Assembly: GCF_017741815.1 (NCBI RefSeq)
Contig: NZ_JAGHMF010000031.1
Location: forward strand, 1 to 64,000
DNA: 64,000 nt
From: Rhizobium sp. 16-488-2b
GTDB taxonomy: Bacteria > Pseudomonadota > Alphaproteobacteria > Rhizobiales > Rhizobiaceae
Direction of reading: 5' to 3'
Below, one piece after another: positions 35,526-43,917 of this stretch (positions are counted from its first letter, which is position 1; every line of letters starts with the position of its first letter). A program made the position numbers and the translations under genes. The notes beneath the pieces were generated by a model. That model was not told where the DNA came from, made no database searches, and was given only the letters and a program-made list of their open reading frames with translations.

Positions 35526-35974
35526 ACGCGCCAGGCGTTAGCGACGGTCGTCGTCATCGGCGACGGCCGTCGGCGCTTTGTGTTTTGGTTCGGTTTGTGG
35601 ATCCTCATTCCGTCTGAGGTCCAACTTTGCCCCATATCGATGCTCTCGTTGCATCGAATTTGGGTTTGCGGGACGATTTCCTCTCGACGAAGAACGGCTT
35701 TTCCTGCTGACGCATAAATCCTCCTGGGCGACGAATCGCGCCTGAACGATATCGCGCGCCATCAAACGCAACTGGCGGTCATTCCGACTTTTCATACCGA
35801 CGGTTTCGAGGGCATGACGTCCAGCGCCATTGGCGACAAAGGGAATTTCCACCCTTCCCCACCTGTTCAGGTTGTTTGTAGGGAGCACAGTTCGCCGCGT
35901 GGGTTGTTGCGGAATGCTGCATCGCACAAATATAGGTAAGATTGCGAATATACTTACTGGAGAGGAGGCAGGTC
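35526..35974 (+). other. Gene-free region between ardC and panD
   Basis: 449 bases. A long imperfect dyad at 35541-35574 (GACGGTCGTCG against CGACGGCCGTC) stands right after ardC and may end its transcript. The last 60 bases are AT-rich (around 35926-35955) and probably hold the panD promoter. No gene seen. Confidence 0.5.
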
Positions 35975-36427
35975 GTGGAAAAGTACGTGGGCGCGAAGCT
36001 ACATGGCATTCGAGTGACCGACGCGAAACTGAACTACCACGGCTCGATCACGATCGATGCGGACTTCTGCCGGGAGGTCGGTCTGAAACCGCTGGAATAT
36101 GTGGAGATCTGGAACAAGATGTCCGGAGCGAGGATCAGCACGTACGTGCTCTATGGTGATCCCGGCTCCAAGTGCTGCATTCTCAACGGTGCGGCAGCTC
36201 GCACGTGCCAGCAAGGCGATGAGATTATCATCGCATCCAGCGTCTTTTGCGAAGTCGATGACATCATCAAGCTCAAGCCACGCGTGCTGGTCTTCGGAGA
36301 AAACAACGAAATAGTCGACAGGATCACCTACGAGGTCTTTCGCCGCGCGGACAACTCTTTGGATATGGCAGTGACGTCCGAGCTTTCCGATAATAGCTAC
36401 GGATTTCCTGCCTCCATTTCCGCATAG
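35975..36427 (+). CDS. panD: Aspartate 1-decarboxylase
   Basis: 150-aa pyruvoyl enzyme precursor that makes beta-alanine from L-aspartate for pantothenate and CoA. The self-cleavage site Gly-Ser is in LNYHGSITID at about residue 24-25; GARISTYV and LNGAAARTCQQGDEIII cover the active-site Arg/Tyr-type and NGAAA regions. The C-terminus is about 20 residues longer than in common PanD. GTG at 35975 with GAGGAGG upstream is the best start; a TTG at 35942 adds 11 residues. It stands alone, with no panB or panC nearby, and is an odd metabolic gene in a transfer-related block. Confidence 0.87.
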   Translation: MEKYVGAKLHGIRVTDAKLNYHGSITIDADFCREVGLKPLEYVEIWNKMSGARISTYVLYGDPGSKCCILNGAAARTCQQGDEIIIASSVFCEVDDIIKLKPRVLVFGENNEIVDRITYEVFRRADNSLDMAVTSELSDNSYGFPASISA

Positions 36428-36997
36428 CACTGCGACACCCGAAAATTGCAGAGCCCTGGTTATGGCCAGTCGACGCCGATTGCCTGCCACCTCGGCGTCC
36501 TGGATCGACATAGGCAGCTCAAGCTACTTCGTCCCTCGGTGATGGCGGCCATGACGCCCTGCGGGAACCAGGATCGTAGGCGTTGGCGTAATCGATATCG
36601 TGGCCGGCCGCTCGGAAGAATCTTATGCAGTAGGCCAGAGTTCCTCGACGTTTTCCGAGGCGGTTTGCCGTTCGTCCGTTTTCCGCCATTGCTGTTGACC
36701 TTCGAGGGGGACCATTGCCACGTCCCTTAGCCGGTTGTTAGCGGCGCTCCATTTGCGGGCTCGATGAGGCATGTCTGACCGGAGAGCGGCTTCGCCTCGA
36801 TCGTCCTCCCGCAACGGCCGTCCGCAACTTTCTTCCCCTGTCGGCTCCGCCGCCATTCCTCGCGAAGCAAAAAAGCCGCTCCCGGCCGCCCTCCATTTCA
36901 TTGCGGCCCTTCAGGTGCGGTCCGATCGTCCCCGGTCCTTGCGACAGCCATCGAGGCCGCAATGGCGCGGCCCGAAACAGCAAAAGGAACTTGGACA
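36428..36997 (+). other. Gene-free region with AGCCATCGAG element, copy 3 of 3
   Basis: 570 bases without a supported gene; short open frames on both strands lack ribosome sites and known motifs. Near the end, AGCCATCGAG at 36946-36955 leads into the stem GGCCGC / GCGGCC (36955-36972), and the DUF736 start follows 26 bases later. Confidence 0.5.
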
Positions 36998-37306
36998 ATG
37001 GCTACCATCGGCACCTTCACCTCCACCGAAAACGGCTTCTCCGGCTCGATCCGCACCCTCGCCCTCAACGTCAAGGCCCGCATCGCCCGCGTCGAAAACC
37101 CCTCCGACAAGGGGCCGCACTTCCGCATCTACGCCGGCAACGTCGAGCTCGGCGCCGCCTGGCAGAAGACCTCCGAACAGGGCCGCGACTACCTCTCGGT
37201 CAAGCTGGACGATCCGAGCTTCCCCGCTCCGATCTACGCCACGCTGGCGGAAGTCGAAGGCGAAGACGGCGTGCAGCTGATCTGGTCGCGCCCTAACCGC
37301 GACTGA
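36998..37306 (+). CDS. DUF736 family protein
   Basis: 102-aa protein that fits DUF736 over its full length (MATIGTFTSTENGFSGSIRTLALNVKARI, DKGPHFRIYAG, ELGAAWQKTS, DYLSVKLDDPSFPAPIYATL). The family is ubiquitous on alphaproteobacterial plasmids and conjugative islands; function unknown. The ATG follows AAAAGGAAC. Confidence 0.9.
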   Translation: MATIGTFTSTENGFSGSIRTLALNVKARIARVENPSDKGPHFRIYAGNVELGAAWQKTSEQGRDYLSVKLDDPSFPAPIYATLAEVEGEDGVQLIWSRPNRD

Positions 37307-37315
37307 CCTCCTCAA

Positions 37316-37338
37316 GGCTCCGCCCGATCGGCGGAGCC
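37316..37338 (+). terminator. Hairpin after DUF736 gene
   Basis: Perfect 9-bp stem GGCTCCGCC / GGCGGAGCC with CGATC loop, ten bases after the stop. It has no T tract, but a second hairpin with a T tract follows. Confidence 0.5.
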
Positions 37339-37355
37339 TCCGCCGTCAAAATGCG

Positions 37356-37395
37356 AAGCCGGCACCAGGCGTCGAGCCCGGTCCCGGCTTTTTTT
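37356..37395 (+). terminator. Terminator with large loop
   Basis: AAGCCGG and CCGGCTT arms around a 21-base loop, followed by seven T. It forms a tandem terminator with the hairpin at 37316. The rest of the stretch to 37621 holds no supported gene. Confidence 0.55.
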
Positions 37396-37621
37396 GTGCC
37401 ACACGGAAACGGGAATAGCCGCACAGATCGCCCGATGGTGCCGGGCCGGGATGGCGGCCTCAAGGACGAGCGGTTCCCCCAATTTCGCGCCGCCGCCTGT
37501 GGCGCCAACACGAAATCGGCTCCCCCACCCGCCGGTTCCACCGGTCGCGTTGCGATCCCTCACCCCGCCATCCCGACCCGCCCTGCGAGCTCATCTTTCA
37601 CGATCTCAAGGAGATGAGACC

Positions 37622-37786
37622 ATGACGATCGAACAGCACATCGAAGAACTGCGGGCAGAGCTGAACAACGCATGCGGTGCGGCCGAGCGCCGCCAGATCG
37701 AGGGCGAGCTTGAACTTGCACGGGCCGAGCTCGTCGTGCAACTGGCCGAGCAGGTCGGTGCCATCGAAGCCGACCCGCCCTTCTGA
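37622..37786 (+). CDS. Small helical protein, unknown
   Basis: 54-aa protein, nearly all predicted helix with a coiled-coil-like heptad pattern (IEELRAELNNACGAAERRQIEGELELARAELV). The ATG follows AAGGAGATGAGACC. I know no function. Small proteins of this sort are common beside DUF736 genes. Confidence 0.6.
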   Translation: MTIEQHIEELRAELNNACGAAERRQIEGELELARAELVVQLAEQVGAIEADPPF

Positions 37787-38111
37787 GGCGGCTTCCCCTT
37801 CTCATTTTCAGAGCCGAGCTCCGTTCGGCAATCACCGTCCCCGATTTCAGTGCTTTCCGCCTGAGAAGCACCGCGCCGTCGCATCTCTCCTTCCGACACA
37901 GCTGTCATCTACGTCAGGGTATGTTGCAGCCCCTACCTCACGCCGCAACCTTGCGCCGCCAGAATTTTCCCCGCCGCATGCGGCTCCTCGCGCAATCAAA
38001 ATTCAGGCGGCTCCAGGTTCTCCGCTCCCGCTTCGACCGTTCCGGTGCGGCCCTCTTTCGAGGTCTGCTTTCGATCCCCGCGATACCAGCAATTCGAAAG
38101 GAGAACCAACA
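37787..38111 (+). other. Gene-free leader
   Basis: 325 bases with no supported gene and no clear strong hairpin. It separates two very small genes. Confidence 0.45.
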
Positions 38112-38285
38112 ATGCAACAACTCGCAAAGTTCCTCGCAGACACGGGCCGCCGGCTCCGCAATCTCGGCAAGGTGATCAGTCACTTCTTCCGCAAGGGAAA
38201 GCTCGGCCTGAAGCTCGCAATCAAGATCCCGTTCTTCGTCGAGATCGAGTTTTCGTTCGGGACCGACTGGGACCGGCGCAAATGA
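38112..38285 (+). CDS. Small basic amphipathic protein, unknown
   Basis: 57-aa protein with a basic, amphipathic first half (RRLRNLGKVISHFFRKGKLGLKLAIKI) and an aromatic-acidic end (FFVEIEFSFGTDWDRRK). The ATG follows CGAAAGGAGAACC and a strong terminator comes right after, so it is very likely expressed as a single-gene transcript. The pattern could suit membrane-surface binding; function unknown. Confidence 0.65.
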   Translation: MQQLAKFLADTGRRLRNLGKVISHFFRKGKLGLKLAIKIPFFVEIEFSFGTDWDRRK

Positions 38286-38290
38286 CGCAA

Positions 38291-38315
38291 GGGTCGCCAC
38301 GGCGACCCTTTTTTT
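38291..38315 (+). terminator. Rho-independent terminator
   Basis: GGGTCG / CGACCC stem (extendable inward), then seven T, five bases after the preceding stop codon. Confidence 0.85.
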
Positions 38316-38343
38316 ACTGCTATCTGCCGCCGGTGGCCTGCTT

Positions 38344-38610
38344 TTAGCGCATAGCGCGATGGTCGGCCGCCCTCGGTCGGTAGCCACGTGTTCTCTTTTG
38401 CCGCGTCAGATCGAGGAACAGGCTGACCGCCTCTTCCTCCCGTTGGAAATGGTGGACCTTTGTCTGCCCTGACGTTCCTATCCTTCCCCACCTTCGCGTC
38501 AGACAAGTTTCCCCGAACAAGGAAACCGAAATCTGCATGGCATAGAAACGAGCCATGTTCCTGGCTGGATCCGATCGCTCGACATAGAGCTGGTAGGGTT
38601 GCGTGACCAT
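38344..38610 (-). CDS. WGR-domain protein
   Basis: 88-aa protein made of one WGR domain: residues with MARFYAMQISVSLFGETCLTRRWGRIGTSGQ carry the WGR core, followed by an aromatic F-rich helix. Stand-alone WGR proteins occur on rhizobial plasmids and are thought to bind nucleic acid; in eukaryotes the domain is part of PARP enzymes. The ATG at 38610 lacks a clear ribosome site; an upstream ATG at 38682 is an alternative. It is the only minus-strand gene in this block. Confidence 0.8.
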   Translation of the reverse strand: MVTQPYQLYVERSDPARNMARFYAMQISVSLFGETCLTRRWGRIGTSGQTKVHHFQREEEAVSLFLDLTRQKRTRGYRPRAADHRAMR

Positions 38611-38918
38611 GCACACAGAATCGCCGATCCCTGCCAATGCGTCCAACGACAGTTTTGAATCGGTGAAAGCCTGTCGATTCATCGCCGTGATGTTTCGCGA
38701 GACATGGGGGACTAGCTTGGCGAGACGGCTCAGCCGCACGGCTCTACTCGCTGGCGCTCCCGGAGCCCGAGACGGTCTCCGCGCATTCGCGTGACGCTCC
38801 TCTCGCGGATGGCACGGCGCCGTTCTAATCCGAGTAATCGTAATATCCCGGCTCCGACGCACCGGCCCTGAACGTCATTCCGGGAATGATCCGGCGACAT
38901 CGTTAAGACTTTAATCTA

Positions 38919-38944
38919 ATATTCATTCTCTCTGAATAACTATT
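38919..38944. promoter_or_regulatory. Operator-like motif, copy 3 of 3
   Basis: ATATTCATTC, five bases, GAATAACTATT. It is 130 bases before the small gene at 39074 and the binding-protein/chemoreceptor set that follows. It is nearly identical to the motif before the importer 36 kb away. The surrounding bases are AT-rich. Confidence 0.7.
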
Positions 38945-39073
38945 ATCCCACGATCGGGTTGGGCGGGACGAAGTCGTGCGGATCAGGCTCGATTCCTCTG
39001 TCGCAAGGGTCCATCCGGGATGGAGTTTTCGGCAACCGATCGGGATTTGCTGGGGAAATAGGAAGTCTAAGGC

Positions 39074-39364
39074 ATGGCAGAAATTATCGACTTTCCCTTG
39101 GAACAAACGTACAGCGCGCAGCAACGCGCGCTGATCGAGAGTGCGGAGCGAGAGGGTGCACGCTTTCTCAAGGCGGCCGAAAGTTTGCTTGGGGTTCTCA
39201 AGCAAGCCCAACGAACGCAGGCGGCAATTCTCGCATATCAAGCCGAAATGAAGAGAAGTCGGAGTGAAATCACTCCGCACGTGGACAGTCGCAATGCGGG
39301 TGAAAGCCCTGCGTCTCTCGACGTCTGTCGCGGTAGCAACATCCGATATGCATCCGCTGACTGA
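39074..39364 (+). CDS. Small protein, unknown
   Basis: 96-aa, N-terminal half mostly helical (QQRALIESAEREGARFLKAAESLLGVLKQAQRTQAAILAYQAEMK), C-terminal part disordered. Ribosome site AGGAAG is a little far upstream. It is the first frame behind the operator copy and may be cotranscribed with the binding protein. No family recognised, and it could be chance. Confidence 0.45.
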   Translation: MAEIIDFPLEQTYSAQQRALIESAEREGARFLKAAESLLGVLKQAQRTQAAILAYQAEMKRSRSEITPHVDSRNAGESPASLDVCRGSNIRYASAD

Positions 39365-39421
39365 AGTTGTTCAACCGGTTGGTGATCGCCGCCATCGTCA
39401 AGATACGTGAGGGAAAAGACC

Positions 39422-40501
39422 GTGCTCGGGTTCGAGAAAAAGAAACAATATGCTTTCCTACTAGGGGCAGCGCTTCTCCTCGGCCATGGTGCGAGAGCGG
39501 AAGACGTCGACTTGATGACCGGCGTAGTCGCTCGTTCAGGCGACGAGGGCACGATACCAGCCGATAAATTCAAGAAGGCGAGCCCCTGGAAAATCGGAAT
39601 GAGCCACTTTGGTGTCAACGCCAATACATGGGCTACTCAAATGGCTGCCGAATCGCGGGCGGCTGCCAAGAGCGATCCGCGCATCTCGCAGTTCGTGGTG
39701 CTCGATGCCAATCTCAGCCAGGCCAAGCAAATTGCCGATATCGATGAGCTAATCGCCCAGAAAGTCGACGCCATCATAATAACGCCGGTTTCACCGACTT
39801 CCGCGGACGCGGGCATCGAAAAAGCAATCAATGCCGGCATTCCGGTCATCGTCCACACGGGTCTCACCAAAACCGACAAGTACACCGTCGATATTCAGGG
39901 CGGCGGCGAGAACTTCGGAAAGGTCTCGGGCGAGTTCCTGGTCAAGGAACTGGGAGGCAAGGGCGATATCTGGGTCCTGCGCGGACTTCCAACCCATCCG
40001 GAAGACATCAATCGCTACAAGGGACTCCTCGAAGCCATCAAGGGCACAGATATCAAGATCGTTGCCGAGGACGCCGGGCTTTGGTCGTATGATTACGGCC
40101 ACAAGGTTTGCGAGACATTCTATCTCGAAAACCCCAAGGTCGACGGCATCTGGTCGTCGGGCGCTGACATGAGCCGCGCCTGCATGGATGTCTTCCAGCA
40201 ATATGGCGCAAAGGTTCCGCCGATCACCGGCGAGGTGAACAACGGCTTTCTTCAGAAATGGATCGAAAGCGGAGTTGATGCTGTCGCCACCGAATACGGG
40301 CCGGAACAAGGAGCCGCGGCTGTTCGCGCCGCCGCCGCGCTGCTCGAGGGCAAAGCCATCCACAAACGCTATGTTTATGAGCCGGACGGCTGGGACATCC
40401 AGAAGGCAAAAGCGAATTACCGTGCTGACCTGTCAGAAAAATTCTGGATGCCAAGCAGTCTGACCGACACCGACCTCAAGGCCTTGTACGGCAAGCCCTG
40501 A
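39422..40501 (+). CDS. Orphan ABC transporter binding protein, paralogue of 3096-4166
   Basis: 359-aa periplasmic binding protein. Most segments parallel those of the importer's own binding protein (GMSxFGVNANTW, IADIDELIAQKVDAII, IPVIVHTG, IWVLRGLxxHPEDxNRY, IWSSGADMSRAC). A signal peptide is present, with cleavage near ARA-ED. I favour GTG at 39422 after GAGGGAAA; GTG at 39407 is in frame. No ATPase or permease gene is nearby, so it either loads the transporter at 4253-7691 or presents ligand to the chemoreceptor that follows. The two binding proteins differ at ligand-pocket-like positions, so specificity may be shifted. Confidence 0.9.
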   Translation: MLGFEKKKQYAFLLGAALLLGHGARAEDVDLMTGVVARSGDEGTIPADKFKKASPWKIGMSHFGVNANTWATQMAAESRAAAKSDPRISQFVVLDANLSQAKQIADIDELIAQKVDAIIITPVSPTSADAGIEKAINAGIPVIVHTGLTKTDKYTVDIQGGGENFGKVSGEFLVKELGGKGDIWVLRGLPTHPEDINRYKGLLEAIKGTDIKIVAEDAGLWSYDYGHKVCETFYLENPKVDGIWSSGADMSRACMDVFQQYGAKVPPITGEVNNGFLQKWIESGVDAVATEYGPEQGAAAVRAAAALLEGKAIHKRYVYEPDGWDIQKAKANYRADLSEKFWMPSSLTDTDLKALYGKP

Positions 40502-40641
40502 ACGCTTGCCTACCCCCGACGTTGGCTTGGTCCGGCGAACGTCAGAAGTCGAGGTCATCAGTGTAATTACTCAACCCACTCTATCGAGCGTGGCGGGATC
40601 AGTGTGCCCGCGGTCGCTCCGATTCCAAGGAGCCGTCTCCC

Positions 40642-42951
40642 ATGACACCAGCAGCAACGAAATCCAACGACCGACGTAATTTCGGGATTGCCGGACGCTT
40701 GACGGCGGCTTTTGTCGGCATTGCGGCCCTCGCAGCCATCGCCGGGGCCTCTTCGTCCTGGTATTCGATGAAAAGCTCCGGCATCGTCAAGGAGCTCGGC
40801 GATCGAACACTCCCGACCGTCACCGAATCCCTCGCCTTCGCGCAAGAAAGCGCCATCCTTCTCGCAGAGGCGCCCAATCTCGTCTATGAGCCGGATCTCG
40901 CTTCGCTCGACGCAAGTTCGAAGCGCCTGGAAGCAATCCTCGCCGGTCAAAGCCGTCGACTGACGGCTTTGCGCGACCTTGGAGTGACGGCGGAACTACT
41001 TGATTCGGTGGAAAAGACGAGCCAAAGCCTCCAACCAAAGCTCAATCAGCTGACATCCATATCTTCCGACCGGATCAAGTCGAAGTTTCACATGCAGGAG
41101 GGCGTGGCCAGCGCTCTGTCCCGTTACAAGTCTCTGGCGTCCATGCTACGCAACGCACAGGCCGGAACGGCGGACACCAGCATCGATCGATCCCGCGCCC
41201 TGACCGACCTCCAGATGGCGGCCGCCCAGATATCGACGCTGATATCGGCCATACCAGATGCGCCAGAGACCGAACTACCCGCTATCAAAGATCAATATGA
41301 TACCTCCGCCAAGGAGATTGACAGCATACTGGCTCGCCTGAAAGCCTCAGGCGGCAGTGCAGCGCTGCAACAGCTTGCCACGGCTCTCCTGAACGAGGGC
41401 GGAGGTCCCGAAGGGCTGTTTGCGCTTCGAGCCGACCAGGCCAAGCTCAATGGCCAGATCGCAGATATGCTGAATGATTTGACGGTGACCTCCATCATTC
41501 TTGGAGTCGACGTCAAATTGATTGCGGCGAAGGAAAAGCAAGCTGCCCGAAATGCCGCGGAACTGTCTCGGGGAGTGACCCAGCAGACTGTCGCCGTCAA
41601 TGCGGCAACGAGCTTCCTCGTGATTGCAGCCGCCCTCAGCGCCCTATTCTACGTCCGGCGCTCCGTCACGCGGCGGCTGATCAGGCTCGCGACCGTTATG
41701 GGCCGTATCGCCTCCGGTGATCATTCCACTCAAGTCCCCATGTCCGGCCGCGACGAGATCACCGACATGGCCGGCGCCGTCGAAGTGTTCCGTGCCAATG
41801 CCGTCGCCAATATCCGCCTCGAACAGGAAGCAGAGGAGCAGCGCAACCTGACAGAAGAGGATCGGCAGCGTAAGGCCGAGAGCGATCGCGTCCGGGCAGA
41901 GGCAATGGCACAAGCCACGCAGGGTCTCGGCGAAGGGCTGAAGCACCTTGCCAACGGAGATTTGACCTATCGGCTTTCGCAGACTTTTGCTGCCGAATTC
42001 GAGACGCTGCGCGCCGATTTCAACGGTGCCGTCGGCCAGCTTGCCGAGACCCTGAGTGCCGTCGCGGACGCGGCAAACGCCATTGACAGTGGCAGCCGCG
42101 AAGTCAGCGGCAGCGCCGATGACCTGTCCAAGCGCACCGAGCAGCAGGCGGCGTCGCTCGAAGAAACGGCAGCTGCCCTCGACGAGATCACGGTGAATGT
42201 GGCCAATTCGTCCAAGCGCGCCGATGAAGCTCGCAAGATCGCCGCCCAGGCCAATACCAGTGCCGCCCAGTCGGGCCAAGTGGTGGCGAGCGCTGTCGAC
42301 GCCATGGAAAAGATCGAACAATCGTCGAAGCAGGTCTCCAACATTATCGGCGTCATCGACGAAATCGCATTCCAGACCAATCTCCTTGCGCTCAATGCCG
42401 GCGTTGAGGCGGCCCGAGCCGGCGACGCCGGCAAAGGCTTCGCCGTCGTCGCACAGGAAGTTCGCGAACTGGCGCAGCGCTCCGCGAAGGCTGCGAGGGA
42501 GATCAAAGAGCTGATCCGAAACTCCTCGGTCGAGGTGCAGAATGGCGTCAAGCTCGTCAGCGAGACCGGTGCCGCCCTGAAAACAATCGAGGGATACATT
42601 GTTACCGTCAACCGGCATATGGACTCGATCGCGACATCGGCCCGGGAACAGTCGGTCGGTCTCGTGGAGGTGAATACCGCCGTCAACCAGATGGATCAAG
42701 TCACCCAGCAGAATGCTGCCATGGTCGAGGAAAGCAATGCCGCGAGCGCGACACTCGCTGGGGAGGCCCGCCGGCTTCGCGACCTGATCAGCCAGTTCCA
42801 GTTTGGCGAGCAGATGCGCCGGCAGGCTTCCGTCACCGAGGCCGGCCCATCCAACCGGCCCGTCGCATCGCCGGCGCGCCGAATTGCGGGTGCCGTGGCG
42901 AGGGCCTTTTCCGGCAACGTCGCCGTCAAGCAGACCTGGGAAGAATTCTGA
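40642..42951 (+). CDS. Methyl-accepting chemotaxis protein with CheR-binding tail
   Basis: 769-aa chemoreceptor. TM1 spans about 17-38, a large helical periplasmic domain about 39-315, TM2 about 316-336, then HAMP and a full signalling hairpin with the EIAFQTNLLALNAGVEAARA tip. The last five residues, TWEEF, fit the CheR/CheB tether pattern (x-W-x-x-F) that the receptor at 14248 lacks. It follows the orphan binding protein by 140 bases and lies behind the third operator copy, so it likely serves chemotaxis to the same nutrient class. Its signalling domain is homologous to, but clearly diverged from, the duplicated pair. Confidence 0.94.
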   Translation: MTPAATKSNDRRNFGIAGRLTAAFVGIAALAAIAGASSSWYSMKSSGIVKELGDRTLPTVTESLAFAQESAILLAEAPNLVYEPDLASLDASSKRLEAILAGQSRRLTALRDLGVTAELLDSVEKTSQSLQPKLNQLTSISSDRIKSKFHMQEGVASALSRYKSLASMLRNAQAGTADTSIDRSRALTDLQMAAAQISTLISAIPDAPETELPAIKDQYDTSAKEIDSILARLKASGGSAALQQLATALLNEGGGPEGLFALRADQAKLNGQIADMLNDLTVTSIILGVDVKLIAAKEKQAARNAAELSRGVTQQTVAVNAATSFLVIAAALSALFYVRRSVTRRLIRLATVMGRIASGDHSTQVPMSGRDEITDMAGAVEVFRANAVANIRLEQEAEEQRNLTEEDRQRKAESDRVRAEAMAQATQGLGEGLKHLANGDLTYRLSQTFAAEFETLRADFNGAVGQLAETLSAVADAANAIDSGSREVSGSADDLSKRTEQQAASLEETAAALDEITVNVANSSKRADEARKIAAQANTSAAQSGQVVASAVDAMEKIEQSSKQVSNIIGVIDEIAFQTNLLALNAGVEAARAGDAGKGFAVVAQEVRELAQRSAKAAREIKELIRNSSVEVQNGVKLVSETGAALKTIEGYIVTVNRHMDSIATSAREQSVGLVEVNTAVNQMDQVTQQNAAMVEESNAASATLAGEARRLRDLISQFQFGEQMRRQASVTEAGPSNRPVASPARRIAGAVARAFSGNVAVKQTWEEF

Positions 42952-43361
42952 GCAAAGGCGCCGACCGCACCTTCATCTGGCGAGCGGGAGGCGCCGCTCG
43001 GTTCCATTTGCCGTGCTCCCAAAGGCCGAACGTCGTTTGGGAGCACCGATCCTCTGGCGGCAGGAAACCCCGCCAGTGACCAATGTCGTTGTACGGAGCC
43101 AGCCAGAGCGTCCTATCGCCAGCAGTGCTGGCAAGCGGTCGCGTCCCTTCAGGACGCGGTTCTATCTCTCTCAGACACCCCATTTTGCACCCGCCGTTCC
43201 GGCGTCAAGGACATCGCGGCCACTCCAATTTTCCCTGCGCCGTAAGCGGCACAGGGAAAATCGGTTCCTCCGCTCGCCGCACGGCGGCCGCGTTCCGCGC
43301 TCCCTGACCCCTCACGGCTACGGTGCAGACACCTTTCGTCAGAAACGAAAAGGAGACTCTG
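42952..43361 (+). other. Gene-free region with perfect inverted repeat
   Basis: 410 bases without a supported gene. It holds a 10-bp perfect dyad, ATTTTCCCTG / CAGGGAAAAT at 43228-43261 with a 14-base spacer that can itself pair. This may be a terminator for the chemoreceptor transcript or an operator for the next gene. Confidence 0.5.
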
Positions 43362-43676
43362 ATGACAAAGCATCAAAACACCCACCTGGTTGGCGAAGAC
43401 AAGAAGCTACCGGATCAACGGCCGAACTGGCTTGAAAGTTTGCGCCGAAATTTCGATGCGGAGGTGCATCTTCCCGCCGATATCTCTCGCGAGTTTCTGT
43501 CTGCGGCGCTGCTTTGGGCGATCGGCAACAAGGTCGATTTCGGGTTGTTCCACGAGGCCGACGAGATCATCATTGCGCACTTCGGCGGTGATGAGATCTA
43601 CCTCCCGTCCCGGTGGTCCGACAAACGATGGCACATCGGCCTTGAGGACAAAGAGCCTTTTGACCCGGGAGATTGA
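43362..43676 (+). CDS. Small acidic protein, unknown
   Basis: 104-aa protein starting MTKHQNTHLVGEDKKLPDQRPNWLESLRRNF and ending GLEDKEPFDPGD. AAAGGAG precedes the ATG at 43362. No family recognised. It is followed by hairpins at 43688-43705 and 43767-43788, and then by the end of the convergent transfer operon. Confidence 0.6.
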   Translation: MTKHQNTHLVGEDKKLPDQRPNWLESLRRNFDAEVHLPADISREFLSAALLWAIGNKVDFGLFHEADEIIIAHFGGDEIYLPSRWSDKRWHIGLEDKEPFDPGD

Positions 43677-43687
43677 GGCCGAGACCA

Positions 43688-43788
43688 GAGGCGGCTCGCC
43701 GCCTCGGGTCTTTGCCTTTCGCGTGAGCCGTTTCCAGCCGGATCGACCGGCCGAAGCGGCTATGAAAGAGGGGCTTTTGCGCCCCTCT
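43688..43788. terminator. Two hairpins between convergent transcripts
   Basis: GAGGCGGC / GCCGCCTC at 43688-43705 followed by TTTGCC, and AGAGGGGC / GCCCCTCT at 43767-43788 with a six-base loop. They lie between the 43362 gene and the convergent traC-D-G-nuclease operon; a bidirectional terminator region is likely. Confidence 0.5.
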
Positions 43789-43917
43789 CAACCTCACCCC
43801 ATGAAGGAAGGGCGATGCCCCTCCTTCAAACTTCCTCGCATGGGGAAAGGGGACGGTTCCCTCCTCCCTTCCCCAAACCCCTATCCCTCTCCCGTGCAGG
43901 AAAAACGATGATGGCTG

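Noticed and set aside
36446..36730. A 94-aa plus-strand frame, or a transposase remnant
   Set aside because: It has no ribosome site, domain or inverted-repeat ends; the region is better left as non-coding.
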